38,749 nucleotides of DNA. Origin: Helochares maculicollis (lineage: Eukaryota; Arthropoda; Insecta; Coleoptera; Hydrophilidae). The stretch is from the NCBI GenBank assembly GCA_033557835.1, contig JAWQRO010000453.1, forward strand, positions 1-38,749, read 5' to 3'. A program made the translations under genes and the position numbers. Every line of letters begins with the position of its first letter. The first letter of the stretch is position 1. The notes under the pieces are model-generated. The model saw only the letters and a program-made list of their open reading frames with translations. It searched no databases and had not been told where the DNA came from. Of the stretch, positions 23,286-33,470 are shown piece by piece.

Positions 23286-23404
23286 TAGTAATGAGTCGAA
23301 GAAACAGAATTAGTAGAAACCATGTCCTGATATGCCAGCCTAGGAGAAAAGAGTTTACAAAATTGATACCAAAACTGTTTATTGATTTTTTGATGCTTTA
23401 GAAA

Positions 23405-23596
23405 AATAATCGCTGAAGTAGACCATAGCAGGACAGACAACAAGACAAGAGTAGGAGCTTTGTTCTCAAATAAAACTATCAACCTAAGCTTTTAACATCC
23501 AGAAGCAATGCAGTAATCAACACAATTCTTTTAGAGCAATTAATCAAAAAGGTTTGGTGACACTTTTAGTAGTAAAATGTTTCTAGATGTTGACTT
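23405..23596. other. start of the spacer between inverted-repeat arms
   Basis: No gene seen. It contains CAACCTAAGCTTTTAACATCC (23479-23499), an inverted copy of the repeat motif of the element that follows. Confidence 0.45.
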
Positions 23597-24388
23597 TCTT
23601 AACACCGGAATGTTTTTGGATGTTAGAAGCTTAGGTTGACGCTTTTAATTGAAGAGCGAAGCTCGAACCGGCTGCGCCGAAGGCGCAGCTTATACCTTTT
23701 GCAAAGGTCAAAAGATAACTTCACTTTCTTGAATTATCATATTTTTAAGTCGAGATGCGATTCCAATTGACGATTCAACAGAAGAAACAAATTGGATCTC
23801 GAAAAAAAAACAAACATATGACAAATGCTACTTTTTCAACAAAACAAATTACTTGTTGTAATTAATTTTATGGTGTTTAGAATTTTTTTTTATTCCATAG
23901 CTTACTTACTATGGAATTTGTGAAAATTCAAACAATAGCGTTTTCAGTGCTATGGTTAAGTAGTATTCTAGAACAGTTTTTCAAACGATTTAAAAACGGA
24001 GCTCTCAAGTAACTATGTTTTTTAATTTTTCGGAACCCTGAACTCCAATCGAATATCGACATAAAAATATCATCAATCGAGAAAGTGAAGTTTTCGTTTA
24101 ACAGTCGCAAAAAGACGTAATAATAAATTACTAGCGAAATTAATGGCCGTATTTTCAAAAGTTTCAAAAACAGTTACAAAATGCTCCTCAACTCGGGTTT
24201 TCTTTATTTTTTGAATCGTGAGCTACAATCGAATATAGACGTAAAAATATAATTAATCTTAGCAGTAAAGTTGTATCCAATTATTTGCACAACGAGCAAG
24301 CTGCGCCTTCGGCGCAGCCGATCATTCTCAATTAAGAACGTCAAACTAAGCCTCTAACATCCAAAAACAGTTCCCTGTTAAGAGCATG
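23597..24388. mobile_element. unclassified element with long inverted ends and perfect hairpins
   Basis: Ends are inverted copies of each other over about 90 bases: on the left TTAACA..GTTTTTGGATGTTAGAAGCTTAGGTTGACG.. ending in GGCTGCGCCGAAGGCGCAGC, on the right the reverse complement. The latter motif is a perfect 8-bp hairpin with a GAA loop, present at 23670-23689 and, inverted, at about 24300-24319. The interior (about 600 bases) is AT-rich with no coding frame of note and contains a direct repeat about 180 bases apart (24035-24110 and 24210-24290). There is no clear target duplication. Most likely a MITE-like non-autonomous DNA element of unknown superfamily. Confidence 0.55.
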
Positions 24389-24399
24389 AACCTAAGCTT

Positions 24400-26320
24400 C
24401 TATCAGAAATATTTAAGAGCGTCAATCAAAAACTGCACGTTTTGTAGATTTTAGGAGGTAACTTTCTTGAATAATCTTATTTTTATACTGACATCGATTT
24501 TAGTTCACGATTCAAAACAGCAAACAAAATCAGATTGAGCTGAAGAATATTCTGCAATCAACTGTAACTAACGCATTTAGTACTAGTTAAATCGTTGGAA
24601 TACCTGCCCGAGAATAGCATTCAAGATTATTTTCTTCTATTAAATAGGGAACTCATCGAATTTCGATTTAAAAGTATGATTTATCTAGACCGTGAAGTAG
24701 TCTTCTAACACCTACAAAAACCCAAAATAGGGTGAACTCTAACCATACCCAAAGTTCAGCCCAGATCACTTAATAAACTCGTATATGAATCAAAACACTT
24801 TTGGGGAGTAACCTGAACCTTCTGCAACTGGAGAAAATATGTCCTGGATTTGCATACTCAAGACTTCCAGAGCAGAATATCTACTGATATTCAACTCAGA
24901 ACAACGTATCAATCTATAAAAATTAGTTCATTCGTCGATTTTATGGCGAAAAACTGGAGATGGACCATATTAACAACGATAATAGTGCTTTAAGATAAGC
25001 TGAAAACGAACATTTGTGACTTGCAGATGTTTTTAATTTAGTAGACGGAGATGGATTCGTGCCTAGTATAAGGAAACCAGTCAGAATTTACAAGCAAAAT
25101 GATTCACGTATTGAGCATGTTATTGTACGATAATAAAGATTGGATAATGCAGTCGATAAAGTATACAGTATGCGAGCGAAAGTTACCAAAAATGATGAAA
25201 AATTAGATCATCCAGTGGAAATTTTGTAACAAAAAAGGTAACGTATGCATTGCTAGCCAGTGGGGACTAAGTTTGGTGAGTATGGAGGATGGTCAGCTTT
25301 TGAAACTTTTTCACTTTAGCGCATCGAGTTGATTGTTTGCCTACACTGAACTCTAACGACAATTCATTGGCATTCCGAGATGGGTCGAAATCTGTAACTT
25401 TTGATTCAGGAAGAGCGCGTGACTCATTTGTGGGATCACAGTTTCCGGAACATAATCTGGAGAGTCTATGTATGATACTCTTTGCTGAGTACTAACACTA
25501 TTATAATGTTTGTTTTTAATTAAAAAGTAGGCCTAAAGCTTTAGATATTATTAACTGCAAATGTTGTGCTTGACGACCCAATAGTTAATCGAGCCATAGT
25601 TGCTACAAAGATCTGATACGACTGCATATTAGCGTGGATGTGAATGAGGAAAGACCGTAGCTCGGCCATTTTACACGCCCCCCTTTTCCACTATGTGGAT
25701 TATTGGCCAAAAGGGCACTCTACTAGAAAGTGGTAACAATTTATGGCTCCGCTTTTGTTCTGAATTTGCCAGAGAGTGACCCAATTCTCCCTGTACTTGC
25801 TTCGGCTGCGCTGCTCACCCCAGCCTCGGTGGTTCGGAGCGCGGAGACGAAAGCTTGGGGGTTCGGATGGTTGAAGGTCAAAGCTTCAATATTGAATTCG
25901 AATCCCGGCTTGGCGGTCGGTGGTGGGCGGGCGAACTAAAAAGCACGGTTGGATGCGACCTTACAATGTGTCTGCTTAAATAGGTCGTGCCCTACTTTCA
26001 GCCCCTTCGCTCCGCAGCTCACAGGCACATACACCCTCGAAACTCTATCATATGCAACCACCACCGACATTCCCACCGCCTTGCAAGGCAAGTACATTAA
26101 ATTAAAATAGTCCTTCATACAAGGGTTTGACACAATATTTTCATTAAATGAACCATGTCTGAAATTTCATTCAATTGCAAAATCACAGGTGAATAATTAA
26201 TGAAATAATTTATTTGTAGCGCACTAAATTTGGGAGATTAGTTGGGGAGATGGCCAATCTTTAATTTTAATTGTTGTTACTCTTTCGGCAATAAGATAAT
26301 CGATTATTCTTTTGTTGTCA
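24400..26320. other. spacer of the inverted repeat, no gene recognised
   Basis: 24450-24550 resembles 23700-23800 in the same orientation (ACTTTCTTGAATWATC..CGATTC), so part of the hairpin element seems duplicated. 25780-25930 is a short GC-rich patch with a B-box-like TTCGAATCCCGG, but no matching A-box or tRNA fold was found. The rest is featureless. Confidence 0.4.
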
Positions 26321-26329
26321 CTTGTCCAA

Positions 26330-26440
26330 CTTTCTGAAGTCGAAACAAAAACAAGTCTGGAGACTATTATAACTTGAAGTAACATTTAAAATAGAGGCAG
26401 AAAATTGACATGTGAGGAAGGGGATTTAGAATATCTGAAA
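26330..26440. repeat. third copy of a segment from the inverted-repeat arms
   Basis: ACAAAAACAAGTCTGGAGACTATTATAACTTGAAG and the following AACATTTAAAATAGAGGCAGAAAA.. closely match 27510-27600 in the same orientation, and 21555-21660 in reverse. It lies just outside the inner edge of the right arm. Confidence 0.7.
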
Positions 26441-26589
26441 AGTGTTTTTGCACGAAACATCAAACACTAGAAACAGTTTTAGTATCAATTTTTATACATA
26501 ATCGCTGGTTTTGCTTTTCTGCTAGGCTCGCATTTCAGGACATGGTCCCTAGTAAATATGTTTCGTTGAATCATTACTATATTCTTGCT

Positions 26590-27090
26590 AAAGCAACACT
26601 TGTTAACCAGTTACCCACGTATGTTCTTCCATGATCAAACAGTCCTTCCATCAAGTGTCAACCACACTTTCAGGAATAGTGACTGAAGGATGTGGCTCTT
26701 TTCTTGTGCAAATTTTAAATGCCCAAGTATATCCCCTAGCGACACAGAGCTTGAAACCTGAAAAGACCATCTCAATTTTTCTCGAAGAAACTGTTCCATT
26801 GACCCGAAGATACGATAATCTGATGGAGCAGCATCTGGAGAGTAGGGTGGATGCGGCAAATCTTCCAAGCCTCACTCTTTGATTTCGTAATTCTGGCACT
26901 ATGTGGCCTAGCGTTATCGTGATGCAGAACAACTACATTTCGATTGTGGACACTCTGAGCCAAAATTGTATTGAATCGATCAAGTTGAGCGCAATAATAT
27001 TCAGCATTGTTGGGTTGCATTAGGTTTTATAAGTTCATCGCGGATTATTCCTTTGTAATCCCACCATACTGAATTGGCACAAGGCAACTG
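26590..27090 (-). pseudogene. mariner transposase C-terminal half, right arm
   Basis: Mirror of 22085-22585. Minus strand: NAEYYCAQLDRFNTILAQS, VVVLHHDNARPHSARIT, then a small deletion and frameshift, LPHPPYSPDAAPSDYRIFG, MEQFLREK, and a decayed C-terminus. Second and third catalytic Asp are visible, in different frames. Confidence 0.8.
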
Positions 27091-27094
27091 AAGA

Positions 27095-27495
27095 CAAAAA
27101 TAATTTGGAGCTGATGTTTCTGATTTCGGATGTTGGACTAACCATTGACGTGATTCTCAAACTTTGAGGGAAAACTCTTAAGGATGACTTCTTGTGCTAT
27201 GCGGTTAAGGAGGCTCTTATCAATCAACTGGTCTCAGAAACTAATAGAAGAGAACTTGAGTTTAGTGCAATGACTATTTAGATGGGACTTGCGAAAATGC
27301 CAAAACTTCGGAACTACTGGTCCAGGTCTAATCTATCTACAAACAAAATACCTAAATTAATTAGTTGCAACAGATTTGAATCGCCCCTGAAGGCGCTAAA
27401 TAATCTCGTTTTTATAGACGATTTTGACCTTCTTGCTGAGATCAGAATTGGAAGACCTACGAAATTGGATAAAAATCTACTAGTGGACGAGTAGA
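27095..27495 (+). pseudogene. piggyBac-like transposase fragment, right arm (inner)
   Basis: Mirror of 21660-22075. Plus strand: EALINQLVSETNRRELEF, a stop, then MGLAKMPKLRNYWSRSNLS, NKIPKLISCNRFESPLKAL. The arrangement of a TNR segment ahead of a MGL..MPKL..YWS block and NRFE..LKAL matches the centre of a piggyBac transposase. The end reads EIRIGRPTKLDKNLLVDE, which looks instead like the GRP linker of a mariner N-terminus, so a junction between two elements may lie near 27420. Confidence 0.5.
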
Positions 27496-27499
27496 AGAT

Positions 27500-28450
27500 G
27501 ACTATCTGAAATGAAGACAAAAACAAGCCTGGTGACTATTATAAGTTGAAGAAACATTTAAAATAGAGGCAGAAAAGTGCCATGTGGTGAAAGGGATTGA
27601 AAATATCTAAAAAATGATCTCTTTAAGCTTGAAAGACTTTTTGAAAATAGCATCCTAAGATATAAAGTCTGCAAAACCGTGGATGATTGAGCGAATAAGT
27701 TGTGCAAACTGAGCATTTCAACCCCAAGATTGAAAATTAAGAAGATTCTCATTGAAAACATTCAGAGAACAAAGAAAATAAATCAATACAAAACTCAGAA
27801 ATGCTGGAAATTACAAAATAAACGTGGAAACATGTAACTCCATTAAAGTTGTCTTCACTATAAACGAAATCGATTCCAAAACTGGTTTCCCAATTTTACC
27901 CCCGGTTTTGTCCATTGAAAGAATTTGGATCAATTCGCTTGCTTCTGAATTGTTCGCGACAATAGAAGACTAAGAATTGACTGCAGGGTGCCTAATATTA
28001 GGGTAATGCCCTGCGGCTACTGACGAGTAGAAGATGACAATAGCAAAGGACGAAACATACCTGGTCCATTTTCTCCCACATGTTCAATGAAAAAAGAGTC
28101 TCGACCCAAAGAAACTACTCATCTATTGTCGTCTTAATGGTTTTATGACTTGGCTCTTGATCTTGTGGTTTCCTCCTTTTACCCACTCCTGCGGTTCCTT
28201 TATTGCGGCGTAATACGTAGAATAAACGGAATTTACAAAATGTATATTCTTCTAACCGAAAACGAACCTTCGCATACTGTATAAAGCGGACCAAAGACTG
28301 CAGTTAGAATTCTGGTTTTCTGTGGCGTCAATTATCTCTTTCTATTATTTAGTCGTCGTTTTGGTAATTATTTGATCCATGATCCACAAATTTGAGGCTA
28401 GTTTCACTTTCGATTCTTCTACTGACTCCAGCTTTTAAGTAGACCACTAG
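27500..28450. other. right-arm sequence between piggyBac remnants
   Basis: Pairs with 20700-21640. There is no recognised coding frame, and frames on both strands are short and interrupted. Confidence 0.5.
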
Positions 28451-28469
28451 ATAGTCAAAGACGAAATAA

Positions 28470-28800
28470 AAATGTATTCAAAAGGTTGTGGCTCCATAAA
28501 TTTTCCATGAGTTTAGACGGACTGATACAACTATTCGGGATTTTCCTCGTTAGTGGCTACGATAAAGTACCACAAGATATGTAGTGGGACTAAGCACTTA
28601 ACGCTGGTGTAGCGATTTGGCGTTTTGCACATTAAGTTATCTGTGGATGAAATGTAGGTTCGATACTATGGAAAGTAGCCGCCAACTAAAAGGAAGGAAA
28701 CCAAATAAAATTTGCTACCAAAATTGGGTACTTGTGGGCCTAAAATGGATATCTTCATATTAGGGTTACCCATAAATAATGTCGTCATTCAAATGTTCAT
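28470..28800 (+). pseudogene. piggyBac-like transposase fragment, right arm (outer)
   Basis: Mirror of 20330-20700. Plus strand: KRLWLHKFSMSLDGLIQLFG, FLVSGYDKVPQDM, then, shifted, KLSVDEM*VRYYGK and pieces equivalent to RGKPIRFGYK..NGYL. The Asp of VDEM corresponds to the first catalytic residue of piggyBac transposases. A stop directly after it and the missing block between the two motifs show that it is dead. Confidence 0.6.
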
Positions 28801-28851
28801 CGAACAAAGCCACCTATTGACAATAATTTGAATTAATATTACATAACCTAT

Positions 28852-29110
28852 AATATATTAGGGGGACTGGAAAGTAATGTCATTTTCATAAGTTAAATTC
28901 ACACGACTACATTTATAACACGTTTTTATTTATCGTCTGTTGTCTTTAATTTTTTTCAGTAATTATTAATTTAGCGCCCATGTTCCATCTCAGGTTTACT
29001 ATTATGCAAACGAAAGTGGATGTTGAAACACAAACTGAGGTATTAGAGTATCAAAAGCGACAAAGAGCAACTAAAGAGATATAAAAAGTGACGACATTAG
29101 AAGAGAGGGA
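28852..29110. mobile_element. mariner terminal-repeat fragment (first copy)
   Basis: Begins TATATTAGGGGGACTGGAAAG and continues AGTAATGTC..AAATTCACACGACTACATT, the same terminal sequence as at 29111. About 250 bases follow without a clear reading frame. Both copies face the same way, so they are not the two ends of one intact element. Absent from the left arm. Confidence 0.6.
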
Positions 29111-29345
29111 TATATTAGGGGGACCGGAAAGTAATGTCTTTTTCTTCAGTTAAATTCACACGACTACATTTTTTACCACTTTTTATTTCTAATCAACAAT
29201 ATATTCACCTTCGTTAAGAACCTTTTGCCATCTAGTATACAAATTGTCAATGCTGGAGCGGTAAAAATCAATCGGTTCTTCTGAGAAATATGTCGAGATA
29301 GCATTTTGGACATCATCAAAATTTTCTAATTTTTTGCCACAAAGC
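29111..29345 (-). pseudogene. mori-type mariner 3' end with transposase C-terminus
   Basis: Terminal repeat TTAGGGGGACCGGAAAG at 29113, then on the minus strand (29345-29189) an open C-terminus: LCGKKLENFDDVQNAISTYF, IDFYRSSIDNLYTRWQK, ending NEGEYIVD and a stop. This is a third mariner lineage, mori-like by recollection of the terminus. It replaced the N-terminal part of the arm's own mariner: the left arm has an uninterrupted equivalent at 20040-20290. Confidence 0.7.
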
Positions 29346-30060
29346 TTGGAATTTCGTGGTCCACAATACAGCGAGGTTTAAAAGAACTGAGCAATGTCTA
29401 AAGAGAAGGAAGATGGACGCCACATCAATTTTCGGTGGAAAACAAATTTCAACGGTTAACAATCTGCAGTTCTCTTTTGTCCAGTGTAGAAATAATTTTC
29501 TGCGACAAATTATTCTTGGGGATGAAGAGTGGATATTAGACAGCAATCGCCGCAAACGAAAACAGGGGTTATCAGCGGGGCAAACAGCTGTGCCTGCTGC
29601 GAAACCAGGTCTTCACCCAAAATAAATGTTATCAATATGGTGAGATTATGAAGGGATATCCCGCTATGAACTTTTAAAACCTAATGTAACCATCAATGCT
29701 GATTATGGCGCTCAATTGGATCGGTTAGATACGATTTCGGCTCAGAAGCGCCCAAAATAATAAATCGAAATGAAGTTGTTCTGCATCATGACAACGCTAG
29801 GCCACATAGTGTCAGAATTACCCAGGCAAAAATTAAAGAGTTAGGCTGGGAAGTTTAGTCGCATCCACCCTACTCTCCTAATGCGCCCCATCAAATTGCC
29901 CCTCTTCGGGGCAATGGAATACTTACTTCAAGAAAAAAATCACGAACACGAACGGAAATACAGTCGAAGAGTATTTTGATTCAAAACCATCCTCTTTATG
30001 CAAGAGGGGCATTGAAGTACTTGAAGGAAGAGTATGATTTTGTTTCTTTGGACACCTGTG
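29345..30060 (+). pseudogene. longer degenerate mariner transposase, right arm
   Basis: Mirror of 19350-20250. Plus strand, open from 29356: DATSIFGGKQIS..., GDEEWILDSNRRKRKQGLS, PAAKPGLHPK. GDEEW retains the first catalytic Asp. Then, in a shifted frame, NADYGAQLDRLD, HHDNARPHSVRIT (about 29785), KIKELGW and, around 29970, a C-terminal stretch with FDSKPSSLCKRGIEVLEG. At least three frame changes. The N-terminal region is missing because another mariner lies at 28852-29345. Confidence 0.75.
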
Positions 30061-31545
30061 ATTAACTTCAGCTCAGAAAACTAATGTCTCAACTTTTTAA
30101 TTTGTACTAGACTTTCGCATGGGTTACAACTCGAAATGGAGGCCAAGTCAGAGTCGGTTCATAGTGGCAATAGAATAACCAACTCGGCTTAATTGTCGAG
30201 ACTGGCTCGTATTCCTTGGGAGAAATTCAGTGGACGAAGCGATATACAGTCATTTAAAAACTCCTCGAGGGGATTGTAGTAAACATAAGAAAGTGTTATT
30301 AGCAGTATGGTGGGATTATACAATAATATGGGGCTTAACCCGATCGATGAAATACGATTTTGGCTCAAGAGCGCCCAAAATTGATAGGTCCAAGTGGGGT
30401 TGTTCTATATCATGATAACGTTAAGCCACCTAGTGTCAGAATTACGCAGGGAAAAATTAAAGAGTTAGGCTGGGAAGTTTTGTCGCATCCACCCTACTCT
30501 CCTAATACGGCTCCATCAAATTGCCCCTCTTCAGGGCAATAGAACACTTACATCAAGAAAAAATCATCGGCACGAACGGAAATGCCGTCGAAAAGTATTT
30601 TGATTCAAAACCATCCTCTTGTTTCAAGAGGGGTATTGAAGTACTTGGAGGAAGAGTATGATTTTGTACCTTTGGACACCTGTGATTCACTTCAGCTCAG
30701 AATACTAAAGTCTCGACATTTTTAATTTATGCTCGATTTTCGCATGGGTTACAACTTGAAATGGAGGCCAAATCAGAGTCGGTTCAAAGTGGCCATAGAA
30801 TAACCAGCTCGGCTCAATTGTCGAGGCTGGTGCTTATTCCTCAGGAGAAATTCAATGGAAGAAGTGATACACAGCCATATAAATACTCCTCGAGGTGATT
30901 GCAGTAAACATAAAAATGTGTTATTAGAAGCATGGTGGGATTATGCAATAATATGGCGCTCAATTTTATCGATGAAATACGATTTTGACTCGGAAGAGAC
31001 CAAAATTGATAAATCGAAATGGGGTTATTCTGCATCATGATAACGCTAGGCCACATAGTGTCAGAATTACCCCGGCAAAAATTAAAGAGTTAGGCTGGGA
31101 GGTTTAGTCGCATCCACCCTACTCTCCTAATGCGGCTCCATCAAATTGCCCCTCTTCGGGGCAATGGAACACTTACTTCAAGAAAAAAATCACGAACGCG
31201 AACGGAAATGCAGTCGAAGAGTATTTTGATTCCAAACCATCCTCTTTATTCAAGAGGGATATTGAAGTACTTGGAGGAAGAGTATGATTTTGTACCTTTG
31301 GACACCTGTGATTCACTTGAGCTCAGAAAACTAAAGTCTCGACTTTTTAAATTTATACTCGATTTTCGCATGGGTTGCATCTCGAAATGGAGGTCAAATC
31401 AGAGTCGGTTCAAAGTGACAATAGAATATCCAGTTCAGTTCAATTGTCGAGACTGGCGCGTATTCCTCAGGAGAAATTCAATGGACGAAGCGATACATAG
31501 CCATGTAAAAAACCTCGAGCTGATTGAAGCAAACACAAAATAAAA
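30060..31545 (+). repeat. tandem mariner-fragment array, right arm
   Basis: Units of about 620-625 bases measured on HHDN (29787, 30408, 31033). Each unit holds, in broken frames, a segment with RFSHGLQLEMEA, an EKFNGRSDT or NSMEEAIHSH segment, VLLAVWWDY, then directly AQERPKLI..GVVLYHDN..PSVRIT, KELGWEVLSHPPYSPN and a C-terminus with VEKYFDSKPSSCFKRGIEVL. The block between WWDY and the Gln-Leu-Asp-Arg region is shortened. The last unit stops at about 31545. The left-arm counterpart has more and shorter units. Confidence 0.75.
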
Positions 31546-32500
31546 GCGAAATAAATTGGAGTCAGCACGTCGATTTCCTCCGCAGATAATTGAAAAATTC
31601 TCAATGAAAACACACCCTCGAGATGGCAGCAAATTGATTGGTCCAGCACATATCTAGCAGTAAACAAACAGAAACGTCGTTTGGAATGCAGAATGGGAAA
31701 TTCTGCAGTTCGAAACGTGACACCAATAGAGATTGTCGGTCCCAATCTAACATCAACGACAACGGCAACGGCAACGGCTCGGCTCGCGGCATGCATGCAG
31801 CAAATGTGACGAGTCTTCCTGCGAGGCGCGACTTCCTAGTTCCGTTCATGGACTTCCTTATTAATTCTACCCCTTGTTAGGTCACCAAACCGTAACTGGG
31901 ATTAATTGAAATTTACAAATTTCAACAGAGAATTAGGGTTAGAGCGCTGCCGCTTCTACGAGCGCAATCCGGACGAGGAACAGTACCGGAATTAAAATCT
32001 GTTACAGCACTGAATACCAAATTAAGAAAGTTAACGGATGAGCAATAATTACTCGTTACGTACATTGTTTACCAACTTTTTACGCACATTTAACCCAGGG
32101 GTTAACAAACTTTGGGAAAAAATGCGCAAGTCACTGCACCGATACTCTTTAGATTTTAAAAGCCTATCTTTACCGGTAGACGCGTGATCATTTGGAGGTC
32201 CGCGCTGAAATGTTAATAGTATTCGGTTCAATATAAACTGGGCGCAGATGGGACCACGACCTGGTGTTTGAAAATGTTAAAAATTTGGGGCTCCTGGCAT
32301 AATTAAAATGATGCCAATAGATCATTCTGGGTGAAAGAATATTATGCAGACACAACGGCACCGTTGTTGCTATAAAAATTACAACTAAACAACCAAATAG
32401 ATCCTTCAAAACCTCCAAACAGAAAAAGAACATACACGACTATTGAAGTCGAATTTTATAGCTCCGCGTTTTTAGAATCATTTGAAACAGAACGTGACCT
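31546..32500. other. unique sequence right of the inverted repeat
   Basis: No supported gene. It includes a short (CAACGG)n-like run at 31754-31778. Overlapping frames of 60-110 codons on both strands here have no recognisable motif. Confidence 0.4.
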
Positions 32501-32504
32501 CGAA

Positions 32505-32765
32505 ATTGGATCGCTTTGTATTACTATCTTCCGCCGCAAGAAAGACGATTACATCATACATCGCAAACTATCGTCACCTTTATCTCTATAAAAATACCGG
32601 TATCACAATCAAAACAAAGCGTTAGATTCGTCATAATCACTAGATACAATTATTTCATGAACATAAAACCTCGAAAGAATACCGCTTTATATTACCGCCG
32701 CAAGAAGGGTGGTTACATCATACAGCACAAACTAAACAATAATATAATTGTCGACACCTTTTAGC
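32505..32765. repeat. short tandem duplication (about 175 bp)
   Basis: TTCCGCCGCAAGAAAGACG..TTACATCATACATCGCAAACTA recurs as TTACCGCCGCAAGAAGGGTGG..TTACATCATACAGCACAAACTA about 175 bases later, each followed by a CACCTTT..TATAAAAAT block. It borders the larger tandem array. Confidence 0.65.
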
Positions 32766-33179
32766 GTTATAAAAATTGATAAATATCGAAGTATTAAAAT
32801 ATCTTATAAGCTGGCATTGAATTTAACATTTCGCACCAAATAAAAAACCTAGAAAAACATTCACCGCTTCTTGCATCTGTAATTGTAAATTAATTGCCCT
32901 TGTTTACAATAAGATGATGGTTTTTCTTGTATCGTGCTAGGTAAGTTTTGATTGGCATAATAGTAAATATGTCTTTTTTTAAATAAAGAATAAAGAAAAG
33001 TTAAGCAAACTTACGTAATAGTTAATAATGTATTAAAAACATATTGAAATGATTGCAATCCGACCAAACATTTGGCGCTTAGTTTTCCTCTCCGGTTGAA
33101 ATTTATTGGACTGTTAATTTTTTTCGCTCGTCTTTATTCCTTTTCAACGAGGGTTTTTTATTATTATTTCGTCAGTCAA

Positions 33180-33470
33180 GATACCGAGAAGAATAAATGG
33201 GCCTATAGTAGATGAAACAACAGGATAACACCGCATCAGAACAATTGAAGACTTAGAGAGCTTGCATAATCGACCAGACAGAATTTAAAGGAATAAAAAT
33301 ACAAAGACTTAAACGGGCAAACCATCCCGTGCAGGGACCTTTACGTAGGCCTCGACTAAGATAAAGGTATAATATCACAAAGGATTTAAATGTGCTGAGA
33401 GTGCAAAATTGGAGATGCGACTTAAGGACCGAAACAGGTGAAGGCGGGATGTGGATGTAGCGAGCTATAC
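33180..33470 (+). pseudogene. non-LTR ORF2 C-terminal tail inside the tandem unit (copy 1)
   Basis: Plus-strand translation near 33330-33460 reads GPLRRPRLR*RYNITKDLNV, LRVQNWRCDLRTETGEGG. This resembles the end of many non-LTR ORF2 proteins, GRPxxRWxDxVxxDLxxLGVxNWxxxAxDRxxWR. It has an internal stop. The evidence is one short motif, so it could be fortuitous. Confidence 0.4.

Larger units (their letters stand above)
17800..23405. repeat. left arm of a large inverted repeat
   Basis: Read in reverse complement, this arm matches 26445-31545 in order: the inner flank (AACCATGTCCTGATATGCCAGCCTA against rc ACCATGTCCTGAAATGCGAGCCTA), a mariner with HHDNARPHSARIT, a piggyBac piece (AKMPKLRNYWS), another piggyBac piece (LVSGYDKVPQDM, MDEILVQYYGK), then a mariner and its tandem array. 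It is longer than the right arm partly because of a private 698-bp insertion (22588-23285). The inner edge is where similarity stops near 23405. The outer edge is near 17800, where similarity to the mariner unit stops. Confidence 0.85.
26445..31545. repeat. right arm of the large inverted repeat
   Basis: Reverse complement of 17800-23405 in overall order, diverged by many substitutions and small indels. It lacks the left arm's 698-bp insertion but has its own insertion of two mariner terminal pieces (about 28852-29345). The outer end stops in mid-unit at about 31545, and the inner end near 26445. The divergence and private insertions argue against a simple assembly artefact. Confidence 0.85.

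Noticed and set aside
25780..25940. Possible tRNA-derived SINE or tRNA (TTCGAATCCCGG box)
   Set aside because: No A-box at a proper distance and no cloverleaf seen.
29890..29915. Hairpin TTGCCCC-TCTTC-GGGGCAA, repeated near 30520 and 31145
   Set aside because: It lies within mariner coding sequence (the HLFG..ME region) and is degraded in other units, so it is probably incidental, spread by the tandem array.
17766..31546. AATAAAAG at both outer edges of the inverted repeat as a target duplication
   Set aside because: AT-rich 8-mer in AT-rich flanks, and the right edge falls in mid-unit. Not distinguishable from chance.
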